Shown here: positions 16,966 through 25,286 of the stretch, piece by piece
How positions within the stretch are numbered: the stretch's first letter is position 1
Layout: every line of letters begins with the position of its first letter
Source of the DNA: DASSJM01 sp036280655
GTDB lineage: Bacteria > Actinomycetota > UBA4738 > HRBIN12
Assembly: GCA_036280655.1 (NCBI GenBank)
Contig: DASUQI010000059.1
Coordinates: forward strand, 34,341-98,340
Reading direction: 5' to 3'
Length of the DNA: 64,000 nt
The notes under the pieces: generated by a model
The model's database searches: none
What the model was told of the DNA's origin: nothing
What the model saw: only the letters and a program-made list of their open reading frames with translations
Translations under genes and position numbers: made by a program

Positions 16966-16992
16966 ATCGTAGACCCGGTCCTCGCGATCGCG
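16966..16992 (-). promoter_or_regulatory. Candidate promoter and operator of the S-L-M operon
   Basis: TACGAT on the minus strand (16966-16971) is placed about 30 bases before the small-subunit GTG and fits a TAnnnT -10 box. The perfect 10-base palindrome CGCGATCGCG (16983-16992) lies where the -35 would be, so a dimeric repressor or activator could act there. CG-rich palindromes arise easily in this base composition, so the operator part is tentative. Confidence 0.35.
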
Positions 16993-17014
16993 CGAGTCCG
17001 CAGTCGGCAACCGG

Positions 17015-17470
17015 CTAGGGCTCGGGCCACCCCCCCGCGTCGGAGACGCTCGCCTCCTCCGCCGAACAGTCGGTCCCGGTGCCGAGGACGGTCGCCGCGG
17101 ACCCGCCGGCACCCTCGAGGCGGATCCAGAAGCACTCGCCGGTGTCGGCCCTCGCGCTCCCGGTCCACGACCCGTCCGAAGCAAGCACGCTCACGACCTC
17201 GGAGTCGTTCGAGCTCTGGTCCGGGTCGATCAGCAGGAGGTCGTCGAGCTCGGCGTCGAGCCCGAGGCGCTGTCTCGTGGCGTCCTCGAGCGTGCCCCCC
17301 TCCGCCTGGACGCGCTCGACGGCGGCGGCCACCTTGCGCAGGTTCGACTGCGCGTACGCGACGGCGCCGGTCCGGGCCACCGGGCGGAACGCGATCACGA
17401 GCACGACCAGCATGATCCCGCCCACGGCGAGGCCCACGAAGACCTTCCAGAAGCCGCGGTTGCCGGGCAC
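17015..17470 (-). CDS. Single-pass membrane protein with pseudopilin-like layout
   Basis: A 151-residue protein I cannot assign to a named family. A short polar start (VPGNRGFWK) leads into one hydrophobic helix (VFVGLAVGGIMLVVLVIAF, residues 9-27), then a helix AYAQSNLRKVAAAVERVQ and an extracellular domain rich in small and acidic residues with two cysteines (GECFWIRL and GTDCSAEE). This resembles a pilin or pseudopilin spine plus globular head, but no prepilin peptidase site is visible. The GTG at 17470 is seven bases after TATCGT, a leaderless context; the frame is open further upstream. It lies between the two divergent Mo hydroxylase operons. Confidence 0.6.
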   Translation of the reverse strand: MPGNRGFWKVFVGLAVGGIMLVVLVIAFRPVARTGAVAYAQSNLRKVAAAVERVQAEGGTLEDATRQRLGLDAELDDLLLIDPDQSSNDSEVVSVLASDGSWTGSARADTGECFWIRLEGAGGSAATVLGTGTDCSAEEASVSDAGGWPEP

Positions 17471-17505
17471 GCGTCCGACGATACCGAGCGGGTGTTCAGT
17501 CTGAC

Positions 17506-17534
17506 TTGACCGTTTCGGGGCTCGGAGAGATAGT
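17506..17534 (+). promoter_or_regulatory. Candidate promoter of the coxMSL operon
   Basis: TTGACC (17506-17511), a 17-base spacer, then GATAGT (17529-17534) gives a sigma-70-like promoter about 65 bases before the coxM ATG. A short symmetrical sequence, CGGTTCGACCG, follows in the leader and might be a regulator site. Prediction is by eye only. Confidence 0.4.
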
Positions 17535-17599
17535 CGTCGTTCGTTCCGGTTCGACCGAACACCGCCGAGCCCGCCGGCTGCGATCGAGGAGGTCGATGC

Positions 17600-18460
17600 A
17601 TGCTGCCCTCGAAGTTCGACTACCACCGGCCGGAGTCACTGGACGAAGCATTGCGATTGTTGGCGGAGCTCGACGACGCCAAGGTCCTCGCGGGCGGGCA
17701 GAGCCTGATCCCGGTGATGAAGCTGCGGCTCGCGGCCCCCGAGCACCTCGTGGACATCAACCGCGTGCCGGGACTCGACGGGATCGAGGAGACCGACGGC
17801 GGGATCCGGTTCGGGGCGCTCGCCCGGCACCACCAGGTCGCGACCTCCGACCTGGTCGCGAAGTACCCGCTGATCGCCGCCGCCGCGCCGCAGATCGCCG
17901 ACCCGATCGTCCGCAACCTCGGGACGATGGGCGGATCGCTCGCCCACGCGGACCCCGCGGGCGACTACGGCGCCGTGATGCTCGCCGCGGGCGCGAGCGT
18001 CGTCGCCAGGAGCGCGCGCGGCGAACGCGAGATCCCGATGACCGAATTCCTCGTCGACGTGTTCACGACGAGCCTCGAGCCCGATGAGCTCCTCACCGAG
18101 ATCCGCGTGCCGGCGCCCGCCTCGCGCGCGGGCGGCACGTACCTCAAGCTCGAACGCAAGGTGGGCGACTTCGCGACCGTGGGCGCGGCCGTCCAGCTCG
18201 AGCTCTCGAACGGGACGATCGGTCGCGCGGGCATCGCCCTCACCGGCGTCGGGAGCACGAACGTGCACGCCACCGACGCGGAGGCCTCGCTCGCCGGCGC
18301 CGAGCCCACCGAGGAGGCGTTCGCGGAGGCGGGACGGCTCGCGGCAGCGTCGACGAACCCCGTCTCCGACGTGCGCGGCTCGGGGGAGTACAAGCGCCAC
18401 GTCGTCGAGGTCTTCGTCCGGCGGGGCCTCGCCACCGCCGCCGACATGGCCCGGGCCTAG
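17600..18460 (+). CDS. coxM: Aerobic carbon monoxide dehydrogenase, FAD subunit
   Basis: Medium subunit of form I CO dehydrogenase, 286 residues. FAD-binding loops are AGGQSLIPVM (31-40) and GTMGGSLAHADPAGD (from 108). It transfers electrons from CoxS to the quinone pool while the enzyme sits on the inner face of the membrane. A good ribosome site (GAGGAGG) precedes the ATG. First gene of an M-S-L operon, the order typical of form I. The assignment to CO oxidation rests on the active-site signature in the adjacent large subunit. Confidence 0.9.
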   Translation: MLPSKFDYHRPESLDEALRLLAELDDAKVLAGGQSLIPVMKLRLAAPEHLVDINRVPGLDGIEETDGGIRFGALARHHQVATSDLVAKYPLIAAAAPQIADPIVRNLGTMGGSLAHADPAGDYGAVMLAAGASVVARSARGEREIPMTEFLVDVFTTSLEPDELLTEIRVPAPASRAGGTYLKLERKVGDFATVGAAVQLELSNGTIGRAGIALTGVGSTNVHATDAEASLAGAEPTEEAFAEAGRLAAASTNPVSDVRGSGEYKRHVVEVFVRRGLATAADMARA

Positions 18461-18494
18461 GGCGCCCACGAGCGAGTCACGAGGAGGACGGCAG

Positions 18495-18971
18495 ATGAAC
18501 GTCACGATCACGGTCAACGGCGCCGAGCATGCGGCGGACGTGGAGCCACGGCTGCTCCTCGTCCATTTCCTGCGCGAGGTGCTGAGCCTCACCGGCACGC
18601 ACGTGGGCTGCGACACGACGAGCTGCGGGGCGTGCACGGTCCTGCTGGACGGCACGCCGGTGAAGTCGTGCACGATGTTCGCGGTGCAGGGCGACGGCCG
18701 CGAGGTCACGACCGTCGAAGGCCTCAAGCAGGACGGCCAGCTCCATCCGATCCAGGCGGCGTTCAAGGAGGAGCACGGCCTGCAGTGCGGGTTCTGCACC
18801 CCGGGGATGATGCTGACCGGCGCCGCGCTCCTGAAGGAGAACGCGTCGCCCTCCGACGAGGAGGTGCGCTGGGCGATCTCGGGCAACATCTGCCGCTGCA
18901 CGGGCTACATGAACATCGTCAAGGCGATCCAGACCGCGGGCCAGGAGATGGCCGCATCGACCACCGAGTAA
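18495..18971 (+). CDS. coxS: Aerobic carbon monoxide dehydrogenase, 2Fe-2S subunit
   Basis: Small subunit, 158 residues, with the two cluster motifs GCDTTSCGACTVLLDG and LQCGFCTPGMML/GNICRCTGYMNIV. It relays electrons from the Mo-Cu site to FAD. The ATG at 18495 follows GAGGAGG by seven bases and lies 34 bases after coxM. It is about the same length as, and closely similar to, the small subunit of the divergent S-L-M cluster, so the two clusters share ancestry. Confidence 0.92.
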   Translation: MNVTITVNGAEHAADVEPRLLLVHFLREVLSLTGTHVGCDTTSCGACTVLLDGTPVKSCTMFAVQGDGREVTTVEGLKQDGQLHPIQAAFKEEHGLQCGFCTPGMMLTGAALLKENASPSDEEVRWAISGNICRCTGYMNIVKAIQTAGQEMAASTTE

Positions 18972-18981
18972 GGGGAGCGAG

Positions 18982-21336
18982 ATGGCGACGGAAGCCGAGG
19001 AGATCCGCGGCATCGGACATAGCGTCAAGCGCAAGGAGGACGACCGGTTCATCCAGGGCAGGGGCACGTACATCGACGACGTGAAGCTGCCGGGCATGCT
19101 CCACATGGCGATCCTCCGCAGCCCCTACGCGCACGCGACGATCAACGGCATCGACACCTCGAAGGCGGCGGAGCTGCCCGGCGTGATCGCGGTGGTGACC
19201 GGCGAGCTCATGGCGCAGCACAACCTCGCGTGGATGCCCACCCTCTCGTACGACACCCAGGCGGTGCTCGCCACCGACAAGGTGCGGTTCCAGGGCCAGG
19301 AGGTCGCCGCGGTGGTCGCCACGGATCCGTACGTGGCCAAGGACGCCCTCGAGCTGATCGAGGTCGACTACGACCCGCTCCCTGCGGTCGTGTCCCCGCA
19401 ACAGGCGGCCGGGTCCGACGCGCCGGTGATCCGGACGGACAAGGAGGACCAGAAGGACAACCACATCTACTCCTGGGAGAGCGGGGACAAGGACGCGACG
19501 GACCAGGCGTTCACCGAGGCGGACGTCGTCGTGTCGCTCGACACCTTCTACCCGCGCTCGCATCCCGCGCCGGTCGAGACCTGTGGGTGCGTCGCCGACG
19601 TCGACCCTGCGACGGGGCAGACGACGATCTACATGACCACCCAGGCGCCGCACCTGATCCGAACGGTGTTCGCGCTCGTCGCCGGTCTGCCCGAGGAGAA
19701 CATCCGGATCATTTCGCCGGACCTCGGCGGAGGGTTCGGCAACAAGGTGCCGGTCTATCCGGGCTACGTCGTCGCGACCGCCGCGTCGCTGTTGCTCGGC
19801 AAGCCCGTCAAGTGGATCGAGGAGCGGTACGAGAACCTCATCTCGACCGGCTTCGCCCGCGACTTCCACATGCACGGCGAGATGGCGCTGTCCAAGGACG
19901 GGGCGATGAAGGGCCTGCGCGTGTCGCTCCTCGCGGACGAGGGAGCGTTCCACTCGGACGCACAGCCGAGCAAGTTCAAGGTCGGCCTGTTCCACATCGT
20001 GACGGGCTCCTACGACCTGCCCGCCGCGCACCTGTCGGCCGACGGGTACTACACGAACAAGGCGCCGGGCGGGGTCGCGTACCGCTGCTCCTTCCGGGTC
20101 ACCGAGGCCTCGTACATGATCGAGCGCCTCGTCCAGAACGCCGCCTACGAGCTCGGCGTGGATCCCGCCGAGCTGCGGAGGAAGAACTTCATCCCGAAGG
20201 AGTCCTTCCCCTACCGCTCGGTCACGGGGTTCGAATACGACTCCGGGGACTACCACGCGGCCATGGACCTGGCCCTGGAGAAGGTCGGGTACGACGACCT
20301 CCGCAAGGAGCAGGCCGAGGCCCGCAAGGAGGGACGCCTGCTCGGGATCGGCCTCGCGAGCTTCACGGAGGTGGTCGGGGCCGGGCCGCACCACGACTAC
20401 GACATCCTCGGGATCAAGATGAACGACGGCGCCGAGCTCCGCGTCCATCCGACCGGCAAGGCGATCCTGAAGATCAGCTCGAAGACCCAGGGACAGGGAC
20501 ACGAGACGACGTTCGCGCAGATCGTGGCCGAGGAGCTCGGGATCCAGCCCGAGGACGTCAAGGTCCAGCACGGGGACACGGACAACACGCCGTACGGACT
20601 CGGGACCTACGCGTCGCGATCGACCCCCACGGTCGGCGCGGCGACCGTGATGGTGTCGCGGAAGCTCCGGGAGAAGGGGCGCAAGCTCGCCGCCCACCTG
20701 CTCGAGGTGTCCGAGGAGGACATCGAGTTCGAGAAGGGGAAGTTCTTCGTGAAGGGCGCGCCGGACAAGGCGAAGACGATCCAGGAGGTCGCGTTCGCCG
20801 CGTACACCGACTTCCCGGACGGGATGGAACCCGGCCTCGAGGACCGCGCCTACTACGACCCGCCGAACCTGACGTTCCCGTTCGGCACCTACGCGGTGGT
20901 GGTCGAGGTCGACGAGGACACGGGCAGCTGGAAGGTCGATCGCATGGTCGCCGTCGACGACTGCGGCGTGCGGATCAACCCGATGATCGTCGAGGGACAG
21001 ATCCACGGCGGTCTCGCCGAGGGGTATGCGATGGCAGCCATGGAGCAGATCACGTTCGACGAGGAAGGCAACTGCATCGGCGCGAACTTCACCGACTACC
21101 TGATCCCGACCGCGTGGGAGACGCCGAAGTTCGAGCTCGGCGAGACCGTGACGCCGTCGCCGCACCACCCGATCGGCGCGAAGGGCGTCGGCGAGTCCGC
21201 GACCGTCGGCTCCCCCGCCGCGTACGTGAACGCGGTGATCGACGCGCTCTGGCACCTCGGCGTCCGGAACATCGACATGCCGCTCACGAGCGCGAAGGTG
21301 TGGGAGGCGATCCAGGAAGCGAAGACGAGCGCGTAG
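18982..21336 (+). CDS. coxL: Aerobic carbon monoxide dehydrogenase, large Mo-Cu subunit (form I)
   Basis: Catalytic subunit of 784 residues, oxidising CO with water to CO2 at a Mo-S-Cu centre. The loop GGVAYRCSFRVTEASY contains AYRCSFR at 366-372. C369 corresponds to the copper-binding cysteine, and this motif (AYxCSFR) defines form I enzymes. Other cofactor residues are in SPDLGGGFGNKVPVYPG, KTQGQGHETTFAQIVAEE, DDCGVRINPMIVEGQIHGG, and GAKGVGESATVGSPAA with the catalytic glutamate. A GGGGAG ribosome site precedes the ATG. Actinobacterial form I enzymes commonly use atmospheric CO during starvation; that role is inferred here. No coxB, coxH or coxK homologue is in the window. Confidence 0.93.
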   Translation: MATEAEEIRGIGHSVKRKEDDRFIQGRGTYIDDVKLPGMLHMAILRSPYAHATINGIDTSKAAELPGVIAVVTGELMAQHNLAWMPTLSYDTQAVLATDKVRFQGQEVAAVVATDPYVAKDALELIEVDYDPLPAVVSPQQAAGSDAPVIRTDKEDQKDNHIYSWESGDKDATDQAFTEADVVVSLDTFYPRSHPAPVETCGCVADVDPATGQTTIYMTTQAPHLIRTVFALVAGLPEENIRIISPDLGGGFGNKVPVYPGYVVATAASLLLGKPVKWIEERYENLISTGFARDFHMHGEMALSKDGAMKGLRVSLLADEGAFHSDAQPSKFKVGLFHIVTGSYDLPAAHLSADGYYTNKAPGGVAYRCSFRVTEASYMIERLVQNAAYELGVDPAELRRKNFIPKESFPYRSVTGFEYDSGDYHAAMDLALEKVGYDDLRKEQAEARKEGRLLGIGLASFTEVVGAGPHHDYDILGIKMNDGAELRVHPTGKAILKISSKTQGQGHETTFAQIVAEELGIQPEDVKVQHGDTDNTPYGLGTYASRSTPTVGAATVMVSRKLREKGRKLAAHLLEVSEEDIEFEKGKFFVKGAPDKAKTIQEVAFAAYTDFPDGMEPGLEDRAYYDPPNLTFPFGTYAVVVEVDEDTGSWKVDRMVAVDDCGVRINPMIVEGQIHGGLAEGYAMAAMEQITFDEEGNCIGANFTDYLIPTAWETPKFELGETVTPSPHHPIGAKGVGESATVGSPAAYVNAVIDALWHLGVRNIDMPLTSAKVWEAIQEAKTSA

Positions 21337-21345
21337 CCTGGAGCC

Positions 21346-22317
21346 ATGCGACCCGAGGTCCTGGAGCTCGCGAACGATCTGACGCGCCGCGGCGAGCCGT
21401 TCGTGCTCGCGACGGTCGTGTGGCGGCGCGCGCCGTCCTCGGGCAAGGAGGGCTCGACCGCGCTCGTCACGCCGGATCGGCGCGTTCGCGGGTGGCTCGG
21501 CGGGGCGTGCGCCGAACCCACGGTGATCCGTGAGGCCCTGAAGGCGCTCGAGGAGGGCACGCCCCGGTTGCTGTTCCTCGGCCCGCCCGAAGAGCTCGCG
21601 GCGCGCGGGCGCGAGGGCGTCGTCACCGTTCCGATCGCCTGTCAGAGTGAGGGAGCGCTGGAGGTGTACGTGGAACCCGTCCTGCCGCAGCCGCATCTCG
21701 TCGTGATCGGGCGATCGCCCGCCGTCGGTACGCTCGCCTCGATGGCCGGCGTGCTCGGGTGGCGGACGGTCGTCGTCGACGACGGCGGGTTCGCCCAGGA
21801 CTACCCGGGGGCCGGCGCCGTCGTCACGACGCTCGACCTCGAGCAGGCGGACGTGAACGACCGCTCGATCGTCGTCGTGGCGACGCAGGGCCACTACGAC
21901 GAGGCGGCGCTCGAGGCAGCGCTCGCGACGCCGGCCCCCTACGTCGGCCTCGTCGCGTCGCGCAAGCGCGCGGAGTCGGTGCTCGGGTACCTGCGGGACC
22001 GCGGGGTGTCCGACGAGCAGCTCGCGCGCGTGCACGCGCCCGCGGGACTCGACCTCGGGAAGGTGGCGCACGAGGAGATCGCAGTCGCGATCCTCGCCGA
22101 GCTCGTCCGGGAGCGGGCCGCGGGCGCGCTCGCCGCGGCGGCGCCCGCCGAGATCCCGCGGCACGAGGCGCTCGACCCCGTCTGCGGCATGACCGTGGAC
22201 GTCGCCGACGCGAAGTACAGCTCGGCGTTCGAGGGGACGACGTACTACTTCTGCTCGGCCGGATGCCTGCATCGGTTCGAGGAGGACCCCGCGCGGTTCG
22301 CGGCCGCGCCCGCCTGA
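21346..22317 (+). CDS. XdhC/CoxF-type maturase fused to a YHS domain
   Basis: A 323-residue protein. Residues 1-265 form an XdhC/CoxI-type Mo cofactor maturase: the N-terminal region has WLGGACAEPTVIREAL, and the Rossmann part has HLVVIGRSPAVGTLASMAGVLGW and VVVATQGHYDEAAL. XdhC proteins bind Mo cofactor and help its sulfuration before insertion. From residue 277 a YHS domain follows: DPVCGMTVDVADAKYSS and YYFCSAGCLHRFEEDP (C280, C303, C307). YHS domains occur in copper and heavy-metal transporters and bind metal. Fusion beside a Mo-Cu enzyme suggests copper delivery, an inference. TAGCCT six bases before the ATG may give an internal leaderless promoter. Confidence 0.85.
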   Translation: MRPEVLELANDLTRRGEPFVLATVVWRRAPSSGKEGSTALVTPDRRVRGWLGGACAEPTVIREALKALEEGTPRLLFLGPPEELAARGREGVVTVPIACQSEGALEVYVEPVLPQPHLVVIGRSPAVGTLASMAGVLGWRTVVVDDGGFAQDYPGAGAVVTTLDLEQADVNDRSIVVVATQGHYDEAALEAALATPAPYVGLVASRKRAESVLGYLRDRGVSDEQLARVHAPAGLDLGKVAHEEIAVAILAELVRERAAGALAAAAPAEIPRHEALDPVCGMTVDVADAKYSSAFEGTTYYFCSAGCLHRFEEDPARFAAAPA

Positions 22318-22345
22318 ACCCCATGTCGCGCGTACGATTCCACCC

Positions 22346-23500
22346 ATGAGCGAGCTCACCGACGTCCTGTCGGCGATCGAGTCGCTCTCGGCGCGCGGCG
22401 AGAAGCTCGCGCTCGCGACGATCGTCGCGGTGCGCGGCTCGACGTACCGCCGTCCGGGCGCCCGGCTGCTCGTCCCCGAGGAGGGCGAGATGGTGGGCAA
22501 CATCTCCGGCGGCTGCCTCGAGAACGACGTCGCCGACGTCGCGAAGATCGTGATGCGCGAGGGCATGGCGCGCATCGTCTCGTTCGACCTCACGGCCGAC
22601 GACGACGAGGTATGGGGCTGGGGCCTCGGTTGCAACGGTGCGTTCGAACTGTTCGTCGAGCCGGCGGCCAAGGCCGCCGAGGTAGCCGGGGCGCTCCGGA
22701 TCGCACTCGAGGAGGAGCGCCCGATCGCGATGACCACGGTGCTCGACTCGACCGTGCCGGGTGTCGAGCAGGGCGACCGGCTCCTCGTCCGCCCCGACGG
22801 CTCGACCGAGGGAGCGCTCGGCGACGAGCAGCTCTCGGCTGGCGCGAGGAACGCCGCGCTCGAGCTCCTCGCGGACGAGCGCAGCGACATCCGGACGCTC
22901 GCCGGCGCGAAGGGCGAGGCCCGCGCGTTCGTCGAGGTGCTCGAGCCGCCGCTGCGGCTCGTGATCTGCGGGGCCGGTCACGACGCAGCGCCGCTCACCG
23001 ACGCGGCCGCGGCGCTCGGCTGGAGTCCGGTGGTCGTCGACGACCGCCCGGAGTTCCTGAACCGCGAGCGGTTCCCGAACGCGGCCGACTTCGTGCTCGT
23101 CGAGCGCCCCGACAAGGTCGCGGAGGTCGCGCCGATCGACGCGAGGACCTACGTCGTCGTGATGAGCCACAACTTCCTCCGCGACAAGGACTACGTGCGC
23201 TCGCTCGTGAGCTCGCCGGTGCGGTTCATCGCGATGCTCGGGCCCTCGGTCCGGACGAACCGGCTCCTCACCGAGCTCCGCGACGAGGGCGTGGTGCTCC
23301 CGGACGAGGCGCTCGGCAGGATCCGCGGACCGGCGGGCCTCGACCTCGGCGCCGAGGGCCCCGAGGAGATCGCGGCGGCGATCGTCGCGGAGATCGTCGC
23401 GCTCAAGCGCGGCCGTGGCGCGGGGTTCCTGAAGGACCGGCCGGGACCGATCCACGAGCGGCTCACACCGGCCCGCGCTACCGACGGACCGGCGGGGTAG
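22346..23500 (+). CDS. XdhC/CoxI family Mo-cofactor maturation protein
   Basis: Second XdhC paralogue in the operon, 384 residues without the YHS extension. N-terminal domain has VAVRGSTYRRPGARLLV and GNISGGCLENDVADVAKI with the conserved cysteine, then WGWGLGCNGAFELFVEP. The C-terminal Rossmann domain has LRLVICGAGHDAAPLTDAA and YVVVMSHNFLRDKDYVRSLV. The end is IRGPAGLDLGAEGPEEIAAAIVAEIVA. It likely protects and sulfurates Mo cofactor for CoxL. TACGAT seven bases before the ATG suggests a leaderless start within the operon. Confidence 0.86.
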   Translation: MSELTDVLSAIESLSARGEKLALATIVAVRGSTYRRPGARLLVPEEGEMVGNISGGCLENDVADVAKIVMREGMARIVSFDLTADDDEVWGWGLGCNGAFELFVEPAAKAAEVAGALRIALEEERPIAMTTVLDSTVPGVEQGDRLLVRPDGSTEGALGDEQLSAGARNAALELLADERSDIRTLAGAKGEARAFVEVLEPPLRLVICGAGHDAAPLTDAAAALGWSPVVVDDRPEFLNRERFPNAADFVLVERPDKVAEVAPIDARTYVVVMSHNFLRDKDYVRSLVSSPVRFIAMLGPSVRTNRLLTELRDEGVVLPDEALGRIRGPAGLDLGAEGPEEIAAAIVAEIVALKRGRGAGFLKDRPGPIHERLTPARATDGPAG

Positions 23501-23529
23501 GCTCCGCCGCAACCGAGCGAGGAGCGAGG

Positions 23530-24132
23530 ATGGAGATCGAAAACGAGTTCAGCGTGCCGGCGTCCGCGGACCACGTGTGGGCGTTCCTGCTCGACGTCGA
23601 GCGCGTCGCGCCGTGCATGCCCGGGGCCGAGCTCACCGAGGTCGTCGACGAATCCACCTGGAAGGGCAAGGTCAACATGAAGGTCGGCCCGGTCTCCCTC
23701 GCGTTCTCCGGGACGGTGACGATGCAGGAGCGAGACGAGGAGGCCCGGCGCGTCGTCCTGGCAGCCAAGGGCATGGAGGCGAAGGGCAAGGGTGCCGCGA
23801 ACGCGAGCGTCACGAGCTGGCTCGAGCCCGGGGAGGATGGCGCCACCACCGTGAAGATGAAGGCAGACATCCACCTGACCGGCACCGTGGCCCAGCTCAG
23901 CCGCGGGCTCCTGCCCGAGGTGAGCCGCAAGCTCACCGCACAGTTCGCCGACTGCCTGCGTCAGAGCATCTCGGCGCAGGAGGTCGAGCTCACGGCCTCG
24001 GCCGACATCGCGGCCGAGACGCCGGCGCCGGCGCCCACCAAGGCGATCGGCGGGTTCCGGCTCGGCCTGTCCGCGATGTGGGCGGGCATCAAGCGTTTCT
24101 TCGCGCGGCTGTTCGGGAAGCGCGAAGGGTGA
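23530..24132 (+). CDS. coxG: CoxG-like carbon monoxide dehydrogenase subunit G
   Basis: SRPBCC-fold protein of 200 residues. N-terminal MEIENEFSVPASADHVWAFL and CMPGAELTEV are the CoxG signature. After the domain comes a proline/alanine linker and an amphipathic, aromatic tail (LGLSAMWAGIKRFFARLFGK). CoxG is described as recruiting CO dehydrogenase to the cytoplasmic membrane and handling quinone; the tail fits membrane contact. A GAGCGAGGA ribosome site precedes the ATG. The next gene starts on its stop codon (GTGA overlap). Confidence 0.87.
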   Translation: MEIENEFSVPASADHVWAFLLDVERVAPCMPGAELTEVVDESTWKGKVNMKVGPVSLAFSGTVTMQERDEEARRVVLAAKGMEAKGKGAANASVTSWLEPGEDGATTVKMKADIHLTGTVAQLSRGLLPEVSRKLTAQFADCLRQSISAQEVELTASADIAAETPAPAPTKAIGGFRLGLSAMWAGIKRFFARLFGKREG

Positions 24133-24710
24133 TCTCCGCGGTGGTCCTCGCCGCGGGCGAGGGCAGGCGGTTCGGCGCCACGAAGCAGCTCGAACGGCTC
24201 CGCGGGAAGCCGCTCGTCCAGCACGCGGTCGACGCGGCCGCGGCGGCGGGCGTCCAGGAGATCGTGGTGGTCGTGGGCCACGACGCCGAACGCGTCCGCG
24301 ACGTGGTCGAGCTCCCGGTCGGCGCTCGCATCGCTGTGAACGACCGCTACGCGGAAGGGCAGTCGACGTCGCTCGCGGAAGGCCTGCACGCGCTCGACGC
24401 CTCCAGCGACGCCGCGCTCGTACTGCTCGCGGACCAGCCGGGCATCGAGCCGCGCCACGTCCGGGCCCTGATCACCGCGTTCGACGAGGCGGCGCGCGAG
24501 CCCGAGATCCTGCGGATCGGGTTCCGCGACGGACCGGGGCCGGCGCTGCTCGCGCGGTCGGTGTGGGAGGAGGCGACGTCGCTCACCGGCGACACGGGTG
24601 CCCGGGCGCTGTTCGACCTAGATCCCGAACGCGTGCGATGGGTGGACCTCGACGAGGACGCGCCGCTCGACGTCGACCGCCCCGAGGACCTCGAGCGCGG
24701 CCAGGGGTGA
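24129..24710 (+). CDS. mocA: Molybdenum cofactor cytidylyltransferase (MocA/MobA-like)
   Basis: Nucleotidyltransferase of 193 residues joining CTP to molybdopterin to make the cytosine-dinucleotide cofactor used by CO dehydrogenase-family enzymes. The N-terminus has VVLAAGEGRRFGATKQLERL, then the metal-binding LLADQPGIEP and SLTGDTGARALF near the end. The GTG start overlaps the coxG stop, so it belongs to the cox operon. Specificity for CTP over GTP is inferred from context. It is the last gene before a strong hairpin. Confidence 0.82.
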   Translation: MISAVVLAAGEGRRFGATKQLERLRGKPLVQHAVDAAAAAGVQEIVVVVGHDAERVRDVVELPVGARIAVNDRYAEGQSTSLAEGLHALDASSDAALVLLADQPGIEPRHVRALITAFDEAAREPEILRIGFRDGPGPALLARSVWEEATSLTGDTGARALFDLDPERVRWVDLDEDAPLDVDRPEDLERGQG

Positions 24711-24716
24711 ACGTAT

Positions 24717-24744
24717 GGGCGCCCCGGCCTTCGCCGGGGCGCCC
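24717..24744. terminator. Bidirectional hairpin between the cox operon and the CAP gene
   Basis: A perfect 12-base-pair inverted repeat (GGGCGCCCCGGC/GCCGGGGCGCCC) with a four-base loop CTTC, seven bases after the mocA stop and 25 bases before the stop of the convergent CAP gene. Position and strength suggest a shared terminator. The T-run is weak (GTCTCT). Confidence 0.75.
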
Positions 24745-24769
24745 GTCTCTACAGCTAGGTCGGGAGGGG

Positions 24770-25237
24770 CTAGCCGTAGAAGATGACCGTCACCCAGAAC
24801 CTGCCGCCGGACTCGAAGACGCCGATCGCTGTGCGCTCGAAGCCCGCCCGGAGGATGTTCCTGCGATGCGGCCGCGAGCCCATGAACGCGTCCTCGAGGG
24901 CCTCGAGCGAGGGCCCCATGCCCACGTTCTCGGCGCCGATCGACCACCCGGTTCCCTGCAGCTTGTCCGCGAGGTCGGGCGTGTGGAACAGCTCTCCCCG
25001 CTCCGCCATCTGGCGCGAGTGCCTTCGGGCGTAGCGGGAGAGTCGGTCGTTCAGCCGGAGCTCGTCGCGGTCCCGGTCCGCTCGATCGTCGTTCGTGAGC
25101 TGCAGCATCTCCGCCCGGTTCTGGACGGTGTCGCCGGCTCGGGCCGGATCGATCGCGAGTCCCTGCACGAGGAACGCCGCGACGAGAAGGAACGCAAGCG
25201 CCATCCGGCGCCCCATCCGGCCGATCGTTCTCGTCAC
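24770..25237 (-). CDS. Secreted CAP-domain (SCP/PR-1) protein under riboswitch control
   Basis: A 155-residue exported protein. The signal segment is basic (RTIGRMGRR), then MALAFLLVAAFLVQGLA, with likely cleavage after PARA. The CAP domain contains LTNDDRADRDRDELRLNDRL, HSRQMAERGELFHT, GAENVGMGPSLEALEDAFM and PHRRNIL, and ends WVTVIFYG. The histidines and glutamates at the usual CAP cavity positions are present. CAP proteins occur in actinobacterial envelopes with unclear biochemistry. The GTG at 25237 has AAGGTGG six bases upstream; a later ATG (25216) is an alternative. A c-di-GMP-I riboswitch lies 50 bases upstream. Confidence 0.82.
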   Translation of the reverse strand: MTRTIGRMGRRMALAFLLVAAFLVQGLAIDPARAGDTVQNRAEMLQLTNDDRADRDRDELRLNDRLSRYARRHSRQMAERGELFHTPDLADKLQGTGWSIGAENVGMGPSLEALEDAFMGSRPHRRNILRAGFERTAIGVFESGGRFWVTVIFYG

Positions 25238-25286
25238 GCCGCCACCTTCGTCAGGGTCCCGTGGTCCGGACTCCGGGTGGAGGTCC

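Noticed and set aside
18919..22890. A 1323-residue open frame antisense to coxL and the XdhC genes
   Set aside because: It is composed of Arg, Leu, Asp, His and Val repeats that mirror codons of the plus-strand genes. It is a high-GC shadow without recognisable domains.
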